A stretch of DNA of 45,160 nt from Planctomycetota bacterium (GTDB taxonomy: Bacteria > Planctomycetota > Planctomycetia > Gemmatales > Gemmataceae): NCBI GenBank assembly GCA_021324515.1, contig JAJPIY010000081.1, positions 1 to 45,160 of the forward strand, written 5' to 3'. Positions 17,301-25,800 of the stretch are shown here, piece after piece; the stretch's first letter is position 1, and every line of letters starts with the position of its first letter. Below the pieces are notes generated by a model. The model did no database searches. It saw only the letters and a program-made list of their open reading frames with translations, and was not told where the DNA came from. The translations under genes and the position numbers were made by a program.

Positions 17301-17880
17301 CGAGCTTGACATGATATTCTCCCGCCTTATCGAGACGCACCAGAAAGCCGCCCGTGTTGGAACGGCGGATCTGCGCCATGTGTCCATCCGTCTGGGCCGA
17401 AGATGCGCCTGCTTGTGAGCACGCCAGGGACACCAGCGTATCGGCCCGTTCCGCCGTACCGCTGAATTCGGCTTCCAGGCGGACGGCCCCGGCCTCCACT
17501 TTGCCGCGCAGAAAACAGCGCGTGGGGGGCACGGCATTTTCATTCTTGGGATTTTCGATCTGCTTTTTGAGTTTGTCGATCTGATCGAGCAGTTCCTGAT
17601 ATTTCTCCGGCCGGAGAATAACTGCCTTGGGGAGAAGATCGAGCGTTTCGTTGGCCTGGTCGCAAAGGATGATTACAGCATCGGCGGGCAACATGGTCCC
17701 TGGCTTGGCCGAGGCACGTTCTCCGCCGCCTTGCCGAGAACTACGGCCCTCGCCCTTATTTTCGTTTGCCTTGGCGGGAACCGATTGCTTAACGGGAGTC
17801 GGCTCCTCAGCGCGCAACGATAAGGTCAGCGTCGTACTCAGAAGCAGCCAGATGAAATATCTGCCTGGCGCGGACGACAT
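14329..17880 (-). CDS. Large envelope protein, paralogue of the giant neighbour's units
   Basis: An 1183-residue protein of unknown family. It has a signal peptide (IWLLLSTTLTLSLRAEE, cleavage near residue 25), a polar Lys/Gly/Ser linker, and an opening module at about residues 85-230: VILRPEKYQELLDQIDKLKK, then FLRGKVEAGAVRLEAEFSG and further strands. A long beta-rich ectodomain follows, and three hydrophobic helices lie at about 1047-1135 with a short basic/Pro-rich tail. The opening module and overall plan match both halves of the 2492-residue protein downstream. GGAGG eight bases ahead of the ATG supports the start. The gene is 34 bases after the GH2-like gene and 33 before the giant gene, all on the minus strand, so co-transcription is likely. 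The ectodomain is expected in the periplasm, tethered at the C-terminus; its partner or substrate is unknown. Confidence 0.85.
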   Translation of the reverse strand: MSSAPGRYFIWLLLSTTLTLSLRAEEPTPVKQSVPAKANENKGEGRSSRQGGGERASAKPGTMLPADAVIILCDQANETLDLLPKAVILRPEKYQELLDQIDKLKKQIENPKNENAVPPTRCFLRGKVEAGAVRLEAEFSGTAERADTLVSLACSQAGASSAQTDGHMAQIRRSNTGGFLVRLDKAGEYHVKLDLLVPLVGREGSSRGFELTLPRAVITQLELDLPSNCTDVRLGGQLLKDLQLPGLELKNNHLRGSPGLGPVDKLDLSWKEARPSVGEPLRIAEGRIQARLDAVGLTTQADLSLTAEGAPTKVWRLLVPRNAEIKVLASDKEAPIEHRMETDDKKYAFASLRTIYLKEARSDPLHVQVKSPLLPLSPRGSAMPIGPFFVFDAARQTGTVLVRNQVRSLHLDYRGHGDMQLRRLETEESKGDVPATVATLVYSNIPLVEGPTAATGPQSLSWLDLEAVRVPVQMRMRVSHTLTLHKASSKAEESSSLASQRAYWHVTTTIAPATKWADVEPLKIFVPPNWEPADENVLMPPTSPPRWVTVPSALLREAPTQAQRLEGRYKASYKAEEHAVLKLPQPQGTIESCEVKIEAPADVEVVLNNVEQSSLELTRQPRPNEQTWRCRGVLGEELGIDVSWRPYRPELRVTAVVDLTLNGHRGEVRHELRLQLPPTPPSFVTLRVPAILGDTLHIQDEQGQDLRSLRTESLADEQRQLADKADKPADADRLSPGRLRLPVPTKESGKEWRLLLHYTTRLGEKDRTPRKGEPLLVPLVTLEQATTGDFKVRIWSEPGFLPRVASPRWEEQSIEEVKDRALPMLVLRTAKFNTPLRLVLSEQAAGFSALVERALMRVQLEEGGTQRWQASFRLRQITDRHLDLLMPAPVVTLNAQFSFNGHKVIPVVVNDQGENSGGGAIARLHLPPLGDRQQTGNANDNQGPANPSSILEVFFQSPPGRSSGSPLHTTLQPPQILRATGAPICWQVSLPPNRVLLAPESAPGVERIWTRRGWLLLAAELSVPPEWRRDYESAALVCWQAPNVPIVLTHAPQLAWLLVCSLGLSVVGLGLYGGARVHGQEGSRLAAWFWPLLILFTLAIAIAVLFRPTLLFALIYGCEPGAVVLLAVVGVQWLMHQRYRRQIVFLPSFSRGRAGSSLIRKSPSPRPPSGEPSTVDAPPPHVG

Positions 17881-17914
17881 GGACGCTTCCTCCTGCTTCT
17901 CTTATAAGATTATG

Positions 17915-18622
17915 TCACACGCTCTTCGGATTGCCGTGGGTCATGTACCAATCAACTGCTTCTTCAGCGCTCAGCGTTCGACATTCCGCACTCAGCCAAC
18001 CCAGACAACTCGCATGGGGGCGGAGTGCCTCCATCCAGCGTAGCTCGTCGGCATCCTCTCCCAATTGACCGAGTACGAGAAAACCGAACCGATCTGCCTG
18101 TTCCCACACACCAAGGCTATTCACGGCTACGGGAGCGATGAGTAAATTATATCCTGTTTGGCGCAACTGTGTCGCCTCTTTGTCAGAACAAGCAGTGATT
18201 TTGTGGCTGCGCAGCGCCAGCGGCCGGCCATTGACAAGCAAGCTGCGCCCTTTCTTCTGCAACAAACGCAGTCCGTGGCTGATGGTGACGCAATCGCAGC
18301 GCTGACCGTCTTGCCATAATTCAATCGGCCCTTGATAGAGAAAAGGACATTGCGGCTCCCAGAAGCTGGCCTCGGGAATGATCGCGCGGACAGTCAAACC
18401 GGGCGAGTGGGGCGGTGTCAGCGTCCCGAGAGAGGACGGTAGAGGACGTAGTGGATAAGCCACCTCAATGGTGCTGGAATAAAGGCAGCGCGGCCCCACG
18501 AGCCGACCACGCACTTCGGTCGTCGCCGTGTGATATTCGGGCGATACCGTGATCCAAACTTCTGCTGATAGCGGGTCCAGGGAACGATCATGTACCTCAA
18601 TGCGGCGAATGCGGTTCTTCAT
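17915..18622 (-). CDS. Short glycoside hydrolase family 2-like protein, likely non-catalytic
   Basis: At 235 residues this is far shorter than real family 2 beta-galactosidases. The first 120 residues read like the immunoglobulin-type domain of that family (FWEPQCPFLYQGPIELWQDG, then HGLRLL). The LLVNGRPLALR motif follows, as at the border of the TIM barrel. The remainder keeps barrel-like phrases (EATQLRQTGYNLLIAP, EQADRFGFLVLG) but stops before the region that would hold the acid/base and nucleophile Glu residues. No signal peptide is seen. A GAGG lies eight bases before the ATG. It sits between the kinase gene (81 bases) and the 1183-residue envelope gene (34 bases) on the same strand. It may be a binding or scaffold remnant; the family call is by motif resemblance. 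Confidence 0.6.
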   Translation of the reverse strand: MKNRIRRIEVHDRSLDPLSAEVWITVSPEYHTATTEVRGRLVGPRCLYSSTIEVAYPLRPLPSSLGTLTPPHSPGLTVRAIIPEASFWEPQCPFLYQGPIELWQDGQRCDCVTISHGLRLLQKKGRSLLVNGRPLALRSHKITACSDKEATQLRQTGYNLLIAPVAVNSLGVWEQADRFGFLVLGQLGEDADELRWMEALRPHASCLGWLSAECRTLSAEEAVDWYMTHGNPKSV

Positions 18623-18703
18623 ACCAGCGGCCTCGACAAGGCAACAGAGGTGTCGGCGGTATGCAGAGCAACTTCTGCTGGTTCCTTGCTTAGTCCCCTC
18701 GAT

Positions 18704-21700
18704 TCACTTAAACAGTTGTTCTGCTTGGCGGCGTAGCAAATCCAGTTGGAGGCGCTGTATCCACGGTAGGACGGCGGTATCCGGCGCAGCCAGAGCGATG
18801 GTGGCTTTTGCCAACCCTTGCCGCGCTTCCTTCAGCGCCCCCATGCGCTGCTGCACCAAGGCCAACCACAGCCATTCGCGTGCGCAGGGACGACGGCCGT
18901 GCAACTCCCGCGCTTGGTTCAGGCGGCGAACAGCGGACGCCAAATCACCGGCGCGGAACAGGGCCGCTCCCAGCGTGCAGAGATAATCCGGATCGTCCGG
19001 CGCGCGTTCGACGGCCTGTTTCGCCAACTCCACCAGCCGCTCTGCCGGAACACCGGGATCGGCCGCCAGCACGCCCGTCCAAGCAATCAAGTAGGCAATA
19101 CGCTCGCTGGCTTGGGTTTCAGGCTGATAGAGTTTCACCAGTTCGGTGCAGGCGTGGCGGTAACCGGTGAGGTCGCCTTCGCGCAGAAGCAGAGCGGCGT
19201 AGAGACACCACGCTTCGGGTTCTTGCGGAGCGCGGCGCACGACTTCAGCGAAGTCGGCACCGGCTTGCTTCCAGTGCCCCATCTCGGCCTGCACGCTGCC
19301 GCGCCGGGCATGATACAGCCAATGGTCCGGCCCTTGCTCAATCAACTTGTCCAGGTGCCAGAGAGCGGCGCTCCAATGCCCGCCGCGGGCACATTCTTCG
19401 GCGGTTTGGCGGTGCCAGGCCATGACGTAATCGGCGGAGAAGTGGAAGAAGTCGCCTCGTGTCTGCCGCAGTATCCTCCACAAGTCTTTCAGTTCATCCC
19501 GTGCCAAGGGCACCACATCGCGATGTTCATCGAGACGACTGCCCGTGAGCAATTGGGCAAGACGCACCAAGTCCTCGACGGCAGAGTCCGTCAAGGGCAA
19601 GTCCCAAGACCAGACGGCGCCGGCTGGCCCGGTGGTGAGCAGGCTTCGGCCATCGGCACTGAAACGCACTTGTCGGACGGGCCAGGGGTGTTGCAAAGGC
19701 GGTGTCAGCGTTTGGCCGCTCTCGGCATCCCAGACACGCGCCGTCTGATCGAAACTGGCCGTGGCCACACGCCGACCATCGGGGCTGAAGCGGGCCTGCA
19801 CCACAGTGCCGTTGTGTTTAAACGGCGGCACCAGCATCTTTCCGCTGACAATGTCCCAGAGACAGGCCATGTTATCATCGCCGGCCGTTACCAAACGCCG
19901 ACCGTCCGGGTGGAAATCGGCGAACCAGATGGTGCTGGCGTGCTTCAAGAGCGGGCCGATCGGTGCCCCGCTCTCGGCGCTCCACACGCGCGCCGTCTGG
20001 TCCGTACTCGTTGTCACCACGCGGCGGCCATCGGGGCTGAAAGCCGCGTAGGTGATCTCCCCGTGATGCGCCAAGGGCGGAGTAACAGGTTCGCCGCTGG
20101 AGATAGCATAAACACGCACGGTGTTGTCCTTGTTGATCTTGAGGACGAAGCGGTCATCTGGGCTGGTGTGTTCGGCGACTGGGGGGGTCTCTGGGCCCTG
20201 GGATTCCAGGTAGCTCATGCGCAAATCGCGGTCCACGCGATGGCGGAACACCACGTCTTCATTGACGACCTTGGCCCGGTGACGGCAGGCGACGTCCCAG
20301 AGACATACGGTGCCATCATCGCTGGCCGTGGCCAGACGGCGGCTGTCGGGACTGAAAGCCACGCGGTTGATGCTGCCGTTGGCCCGCAAAGGCGGGGTGA
20401 GGGCGGCCCCGGTGGTGGCGCTCCAGACGCGCGCGCTATTATCGTCTCCGGCAGTGGCCACATGGCAACCGTCGGGGCTGAAAGCAGCCCAGCGGATGAG
20501 GCTCTTGTGCTGTAGTGGTTCTACCAGGGGTTCGCCGTCGAGGACGCGCCAGATCCGAACCGTGCCGTCGTCGCTGCCAGTCAGCACGCGTTGTCCGAAG
20601 GGACTGAAAGCCACCAGAGTAACGCGCTGGCGATGGCGCAAGCGGCGGCCGACGGGTGTGCCGTCAGCCACGTCCCAGACCTGGGCGGTGGCATCGGCGG
20701 CGCCACTGATGATGCGTTTGCTGTCCGGGCTGAAGGCGAGGCATAGCACGGCGCGATCGTGGGAAAGAACGATGGGCGTGGCTTTCCGCGTGGCCGCATC
20801 CCACAAATGGACCAGGCCGTCGTCGCCGGCAGTCGCTAGCCAACGGCCATCCGGGCTGAAAAGGGCCTTGTTCACCGCGCCGCCATGGGCGAGTTCGCCG
20901 GCCAGCGGTTTGCCAGTAGCCGCGTCCCAGACACGGGCCGCCTTGCCGCTCGCCGTTGCCACTTGTCGGCCGTCCGGACTGAAGTCGATGCCGCGCAGCT
21001 CGCCTCCAGGGCGCAGCACGACCGGGGTGACGCCGGACTCGCCAAGGTCCCAAATACGCGCCGCGCCGTCGCGGCTGACGACAGCGAGGCGTCGGCCGTC
21101 GCGGCTGAAAACCGCCAACTCTACCGGACTGCCGGTACTCAACGGCGCAAATACCTCTTGTCCCGTCCCACTATCCCACAAGTAGACTTTCCCTTCATCG
21201 CCGGCCGTGAGGAGGCGGCTGCCATCGGGACTAAAGCACGTCTCGTTGACGGCACCTTCGTGGATCCACAATTGTTGCGGTCGGGGTAATTCCTGGAGCA
21301 GAGCAGCGATGCGCTGGCGGTGCATTTCTTCACGTGCCGGAGTGCCCGCGTCCAGGCGCAGCGCTTCGGTGAACCACAGCAAAGCTGCGAAGCCGTCGCC
21401 CGTGTTCAGGGCGCTGGATCCCTGGACGATGTGCAAACGAACGAGGTTGTGCCGGCTCTCGGCCAGGGCCTGTTCCAGTCGGACGTGATAAATTCCTCCT
21501 AACGTCAGCAGCGCCAGCGCCGCCATGATGAGGATGCCGAACACAGCGGCCTTGGTTGGGTGACGGCGCATCCATTTGACGGATCGGCCCCACCAACCAG
21601 TCGGGCGCGCTTCGATCGGTTGATTACTGAGAAAGCGATGGAGGTCTTCGGCCAAGTCTTCGGCGCTGGGGTAACGGCGGGCCGGATCTTTTTCCAAACA

Positions 21701-22771
21701 CTTCAGGCAAATGGTCTCCAGATCGCGCGGTACCTTGCGGTGCAATTGCGACGGCGGTAAAGGATCTTGCGCCACCAGTTTGCGGAGAGTGGTCAGCGAA
21801 CTATCACTCTCGAAGGGCGGCCGGCCAGTCAACATCTCGTAAAGGATCGCCCCCAGGCCATAGACATCGGTAGCCGGACCAATAGCGTGGGTGCGCGCCT
21901 CGGCCTGTTCCGGGGCCATGTAGCTGGGCGTGCCGAGAATGGCGCCGGTACGCGTCTGCGACTGGACATCGAGATGTTTGGCCAGGCCGAAATCAGTGAT
22001 TTTAGGGATGCCGTAAAGATGAAATGCTGCTTGCGTTTCAGCGTGCAGGCTGTCCGCACCGGAGACGTGCTCGGCCGGGGTCGCCAGCAGGACGTTGCCC
22101 GGCTTGAGATCGCGATGAATGATGCCTTTCTGATGAGCACTATGCATGGCCAGGGCGAGCAGGCGGACGAGATGAGCCGCCAGCCGCGGCGGCTGCGGCG
22201 CCCCGGTGAGCTTCTGCGCCAGCGTGCCACCATCCACGTATTCCAACGAGAAGAACGGACAGCCGTTGTGTTCACTGATCTCGTAGATCTGCACGATATA
22301 AGGATGTTGCAGGCGGGCGACGGCTTCCGCCTCGGCGCGGAAGCGCTCCAGCTGCTGTGGATCGGCATTGGCGCCGGCCAGGATCATCTTGAGGGCGACG
22401 AGACGATTCAGTTTGAGCTGCCGCGCTTTATAGACCACGCCCATGCCGCCGCGGCCTAACTCGCCGAGAATTTCATAACCGGGAATGTGCTGCGATAACA
22501 CTGGTGCGCCGCCCTCTTCGTCCTCCTCCGGAGGACGAGGCAGGGTCGCACGGGTCGAGGCTGTGTCGCCCGGCGGTGCTCCCTGTCCTTCTCCTCCCAA
22601 ATGGGGAGGAGAAGGAGGAGACGGTTGGGGTTGATAGTCGAGCGTCTGTGGGAAAGGGAGAGTGGCAGGGATCGGAGCCAGTCCACAGATAGGACATACC
22701 GGCATTGTGGAAGTCGGTTGGTCCTCACAGTCCCACTGATGGCCGCGCGGGCAGGTCAGCGACAGGGCCAT
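18704..22771 (-). CDS. Ser/Thr protein kinase with WD40 and TPR repeats
   Basis: A 1355-residue membrane-bound kinase. It begins with a small zinc-ribbon-like motif (CPRGH...CPICG, about residues 9-29) and a Pro-rich linker. The kinase domain (about 95-372) has GRGGMGVVYKA, Lys128 in VALKM, HRDLKPGN with Asp221, DFGLAK with Asp260 and APEQAE, so it should be active. One hydrophobic helix (about 402-425) follows. Then come about 13 WD40 repeats (about 490-1010), the ninth degenerate, and a C-terminal TPR-like helical region to the end. GAGGA seven bases before the ATG fixes the start. In this type the kinase is cytoplasmic and the repeats on the far side of the helix probably sense or bind ligands, though the orientation is inferred. 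The adjacent envelope genes downstream are possible targets by position only. Confidence 0.93.
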   Translation of the reverse strand: MALSLTCPRGHQWDCEDQPTSTMPVCPICGLAPIPATLPFPQTLDYQPQPSPPSPPHLGGEGQGAPPGDTASTRATLPRPPEEDEEGGAPVLSQHIPGYEILGELGRGGMGVVYKARQLKLNRLVALKMILAGANADPQQLERFRAEAEAVARLQHPYIVQIYEISEHNGCPFFSLEYVDGGTLAQKLTGAPQPPRLAAHLVRLLALAMHSAHQKGIIHRDLKPGNVLLATPAEHVSGADSLHAETQAAFHLYGIPKITDFGLAKHLDVQSQTRTGAILGTPSYMAPEQAEARTHAIGPATDVYGLGAILYEMLTGRPPFESDSSLTTLRKLVAQDPLPPSQLHRKVPRDLETICLKCLEKDPARRYPSAEDLAEDLHRFLSNQPIEARPTGWWGRSVKWMRRHPTKAAVFGILIMAALALLTLGGIYHVRLEQALAESRHNLVRLHIVQGSSALNTGDGFAALLWFTEALRLDAGTPAREEMHRQRIAALLQELPRPQQLWIHEGAVNETCFSPDGSRLLTAGDEGKVYLWDSGTGQEVFAPLSTGSPVELAVFSRDGRRLAVVSRDGAARIWDLGESGVTPVVLRPGGELRGIDFSPDGRQVATASGKAARVWDAATGKPLAGELAHGGAVNKALFSPDGRWLATAGDDGLVHLWDAATRKATPIVLSHDRAVLCLAFSPDSKRIISGAADATAQVWDVADGTPVGRRLRHRQRVTLVAFSPFGQRVLTGSDDGTVRIWRVLDGEPLVEPLQHKSLIRWAAFSPDGCHVATAGDDNSARVWSATTGAALTPPLRANGSINRVAFSPDSRRLATASDDGTVCLWDVACRHRAKVVNEDVVFRHRVDRDLRMSYLESQGPETPPVAEHTSPDDRFVLKINKDNTVRVYAISSGEPVTPPLAHHGEITYAAFSPDGRRVVTTSTDQTARVWSAESGAPIGPLLKHASTIWFADFHPDGRRLVTAGDDNMACLWDIVSGKMLVPPFKHNGTVVQARFSPDGRRVATASFDQTARVWDAESGQTLTPPLQHPWPVRQVRFSADGRSLLTTGPAGAVWSWDLPLTDSAVEDLVRLAQLLTGSRLDEHRDVVPLARDELKDLWRILRQTRGDFFHFSADYVMAWHRQTAEECARGGHWSAALWHLDKLIEQGPDHWLYHARRGSVQAEMGHWKQAGADFAEVVRRAPQEPEAWCLYAALLLREGDLTGYRHACTELVKLYQPETQASERIAYLIAWTGVLAADPGVPAERLVELAKQAVERAPDDPDYLCTLGAALFRAGDLASAVRRLNQARELHGRRPCAREWLWLALVQQRMGALKEARQGLAKATIALAAPDTAVLPWIQRLQLDLLRRQAEQLFK
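22586..22616. repeat. Perfect hairpin repeat inside the kinase gene linker
   Basis: TCCTTCTCCTCCC (22586-22598) and GGGAGGAGAAGGA (22604-22616) are perfect 13-base inverted copies with a 5-base loop. They encode the linker SPPSPPHLGGEGQGAP between the zinc-ribbon-like motif and the kinase domain. The form (C-rich arm, short loop, G-rich arm) is that of the intergenic hairpin family at 15-101, 32559-32611 and 42948-42990, so it may be a copy fixed within coding sequence. Confidence 0.55.
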
Positions 22772-22886
22772 AATTCGGTCCTCGCAAGATGCCAGGAGCT
22801 ACCATCCATTGTGGCGGACGGAAAAAGGCGGTCAAGGCGAGCCTCGGCCCCAACATCCTCGACAGCTCTCCGCCCAGAGCGCATGG

Positions 22887-25800
22887 CTAGGTTCCGAAAT
22901 CATCCCTCCGTCCGCTTTCTTTCTCGTGTTCCTCATCTTCCTCGTCCTCGGTGAGGATGCTTGGCGCCTTGAGGAGTGGATCATTCTCGACGCGCAAGCT
23001 CTGTATATGTTCCTTGCCGTCTACCGTGAGAACAATGCGGTACATGCCGGGCGGAGCAGGGTCTTGCCCCGGACCACGGCTGCGGCCCTGACCGCGCGGC
23101 TCCCGCGGACTGCGCGCCAGGTCCCACATCAAGCGATGGAGGCCCGGCGCCATTTGCTCTTTTTTCACGGGCAGTTCGCGTACTGTTCGGCCAGTGTAAT
23201 CGACGATTTTGAGCTGGATGTTTTCAGCCTTCTTGCTCAAGGAATAGTAAATTTGCGCTCCGGAAGGGGGATTTTCTCCGATGAAGCGATGGTTGCCGGA
23301 GCCGTAGGGCGTGCCGCGCGCTGGTTCGCGCCGCCAGCGCATCGCCGTTGTCGGCTTGTACAACGTCGCTTCGGTCTTGAGGGTTTCCGGTTTCATCTGC
23401 CGCAGCGGCGTCACGTCCAGTATCCACAAACTGCGGCCGTGCGTCGCCGCCACCATCTCGCCATTGGACGGATGCTGGACCAATTCGTGGACCGCCACAG
23501 TCGGCAGATTGTTATTGATCTTGGTCCACACACCACCGCGGTCGATCGATACCCATACACCGAATTCGGTACCCAAATACAGGACATTTTGGTTTTCGAT
23601 GTCTTCACGCAGCACGCGGGTGGTTCCCATCGGCAGATTGCCGCGCAGCGATTTCCACGTCTGGCCGAAATCCTCCGTGACGTAAACGTAGGGTGCATCG
23701 TCATCGGAGCGATGAGCGTCGAAAACGACGTAGGCCCGGCCGTCGGTGAAACGCGACGGTTCGATACTGGCCACCCACCGTGGACCGGGCAAGCCAATCT
23801 TGGCAGTGACATTGGTCCACTTAGCGCCGCCGTCTTGCGTCACCCACACGTAGCCGTCGTCGGTGCCGACGTACAGCACGTTAGGATTACGCGGTGACTC
23901 GGCCAGAGCGCTAGCTGTGCCGCGTTTGGTGCGACTGATCTCCGGTGAAATCACCTGTAAATCATCGCCTTTCTTGACCGAACGAAATACATAGTTGCCG
24001 CCACAATAAAAAATCTGGGAATTGTGGTTGGACAAAATAAACGGCGTGTTCCAATTGAAACGATAGGGCGGTTGGCCGCGTACATCGCGCGGTCGAATAG
24101 GGGTGAATTCGCCGGTGCGAATATTGCGCCGACTCATGCGCCCATCCTGCGATTCGTAGTACACAAGGTCCGGATCCTGTTGATCGACACGACAGACAAA
24201 GCCGTCGCCGCCGCCCACCAGAATCCAATCCTCGTTGATTGGTCCCTGTCCATCGAGTGTATGGCTCGGGCCACCCCAGCTACCATTATCTTGCAAGCCG
24301 CCATAGACTCGATATGGCTGCCGTGAATCGATTGATACGTGATAGAATTGACCGATCGCCATGTTGTTGAGGTACTCCCAATGGGCCATGCGATCATAGG
24401 TCACGTAAAAGCCGCCGTCCGTGCCCAGCAGCATGTGCCGGCTGTCGCGCGGATCGATCCACAGAGCGTGTTGATCGGCATGAAAAGCGCTCCTATCTGT
24501 CTTGAACGTCTTGCCGCCGTCTTGAGAGCGATATAACTCGATACCCAGAACATACACATATCTGTCGTCGGTTGGATCGACGCGGACTTGACTAAAATAC
24601 ATAGGACGTGGATTAACGCTATTGACGCGAGTCCATGACTCGCCGCCGTCGGTCGATTTATAAAGTCCGCCATATTCAAAGCTATTAGGCCCCTGCTGGT
24701 CCTGCACGTTCTCACGCTGTCCTCCGTACCAGAAACTATAAGGCCGTCTTGGGTTTTCTTGGCCGGATGGCGGACGCCACACGATTGTCAGGTGTAATTC
24801 TTTGTTTTCCTTGCCGCGCAGGACTTGGACCGTTATCTTATCGCCGGGATTATGAGCGCGGAACAACTCGATGACTTGCTGGAAATTTTTCACCTCTGTT
24901 TTGTCGATTTTCTGAATGATGTCGCCGGCTTGCAATCCGGCTTTTTCAGGCTCACTCCCTGGCAAGACACGCTCGATGCGTACGCCATTGCCAGCCTCTT
25001 CGCCGCGGAAACCCAGAGGTAAGAATTGCCTTCCTCCTGCCCGTCCTGACTCCGGACGTCTACCCAGCGTCACAGAAATGTCGCGTATTTCCTCCGTACG
25101 CACAATCGTCAGGGTCATTTTGTCGCCGATTTTGTGCGTTCGGATCTGCTCGACCAGGTCTTCATACTTGCCGATGGGCTTCTTGTCTGCGGCCTTAATA
25201 ATGTCACCGACTTTCAGCCCCGCTTTGGCGGCGGGGCCGGCCGGCGTGACTTGCGTCAGTTTCACACCGCCCTCTGCGTCTTCACCAGTAACGCCCAGGT
25301 ACACTGGGTTTGGCGGCGTACCCATGCCGATCTTTTCACAATCAATAATGGCGTACACCACATGCGGATCTCTGCGGGAATAATCAAGCCCAATGCGCCC
25401 CAACTGGCAGGTCGGTAATCCTTTGGTCAGTTTCCGGAACGACTTGCCTCCATCGGTCGTTTTGTAAATGGCGCTGCCTGGTCCCCATTTCTTGATGGGA
25501 TCATAAGCGTCGTAACCATCTTGCAGCGGCGGCTCGCCGCGATGGCTATCGAAGCCGTCACGCATTCGCTCCCAGGTCGCCACTAACAGGGTCTCTGGAT
25601 CTTCCGGGTGCATCTTGATGTCGATGACGCCTGTCTTGTCATCGACATAAAGGATTTTCTCCCACGTTTTGCCGCCATCCGTAGTCTTGAACAAACCACG
25701 CTCTTCATTGGGGCCATACAGTCGGCCCAGCGCCCCCACATATACGATGTCCGGATTTTTGGGATGTACAACAATGCGGCCAATCTGGAACGATTTCCTG

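Noticed and set aside
18818-20515. 565-codon plus-strand ORF opposite the kinase gene
   Set aside because: It is the antisense of the WD40 repeats; the repeated codon pattern keeps that frame open. It has no ribosome site and no recognisable domain.
22809-23897. 362-codon plus-strand ORF
   Set aside because: Antisense of the sortilin-like gene's 3' end, with no coding signals.
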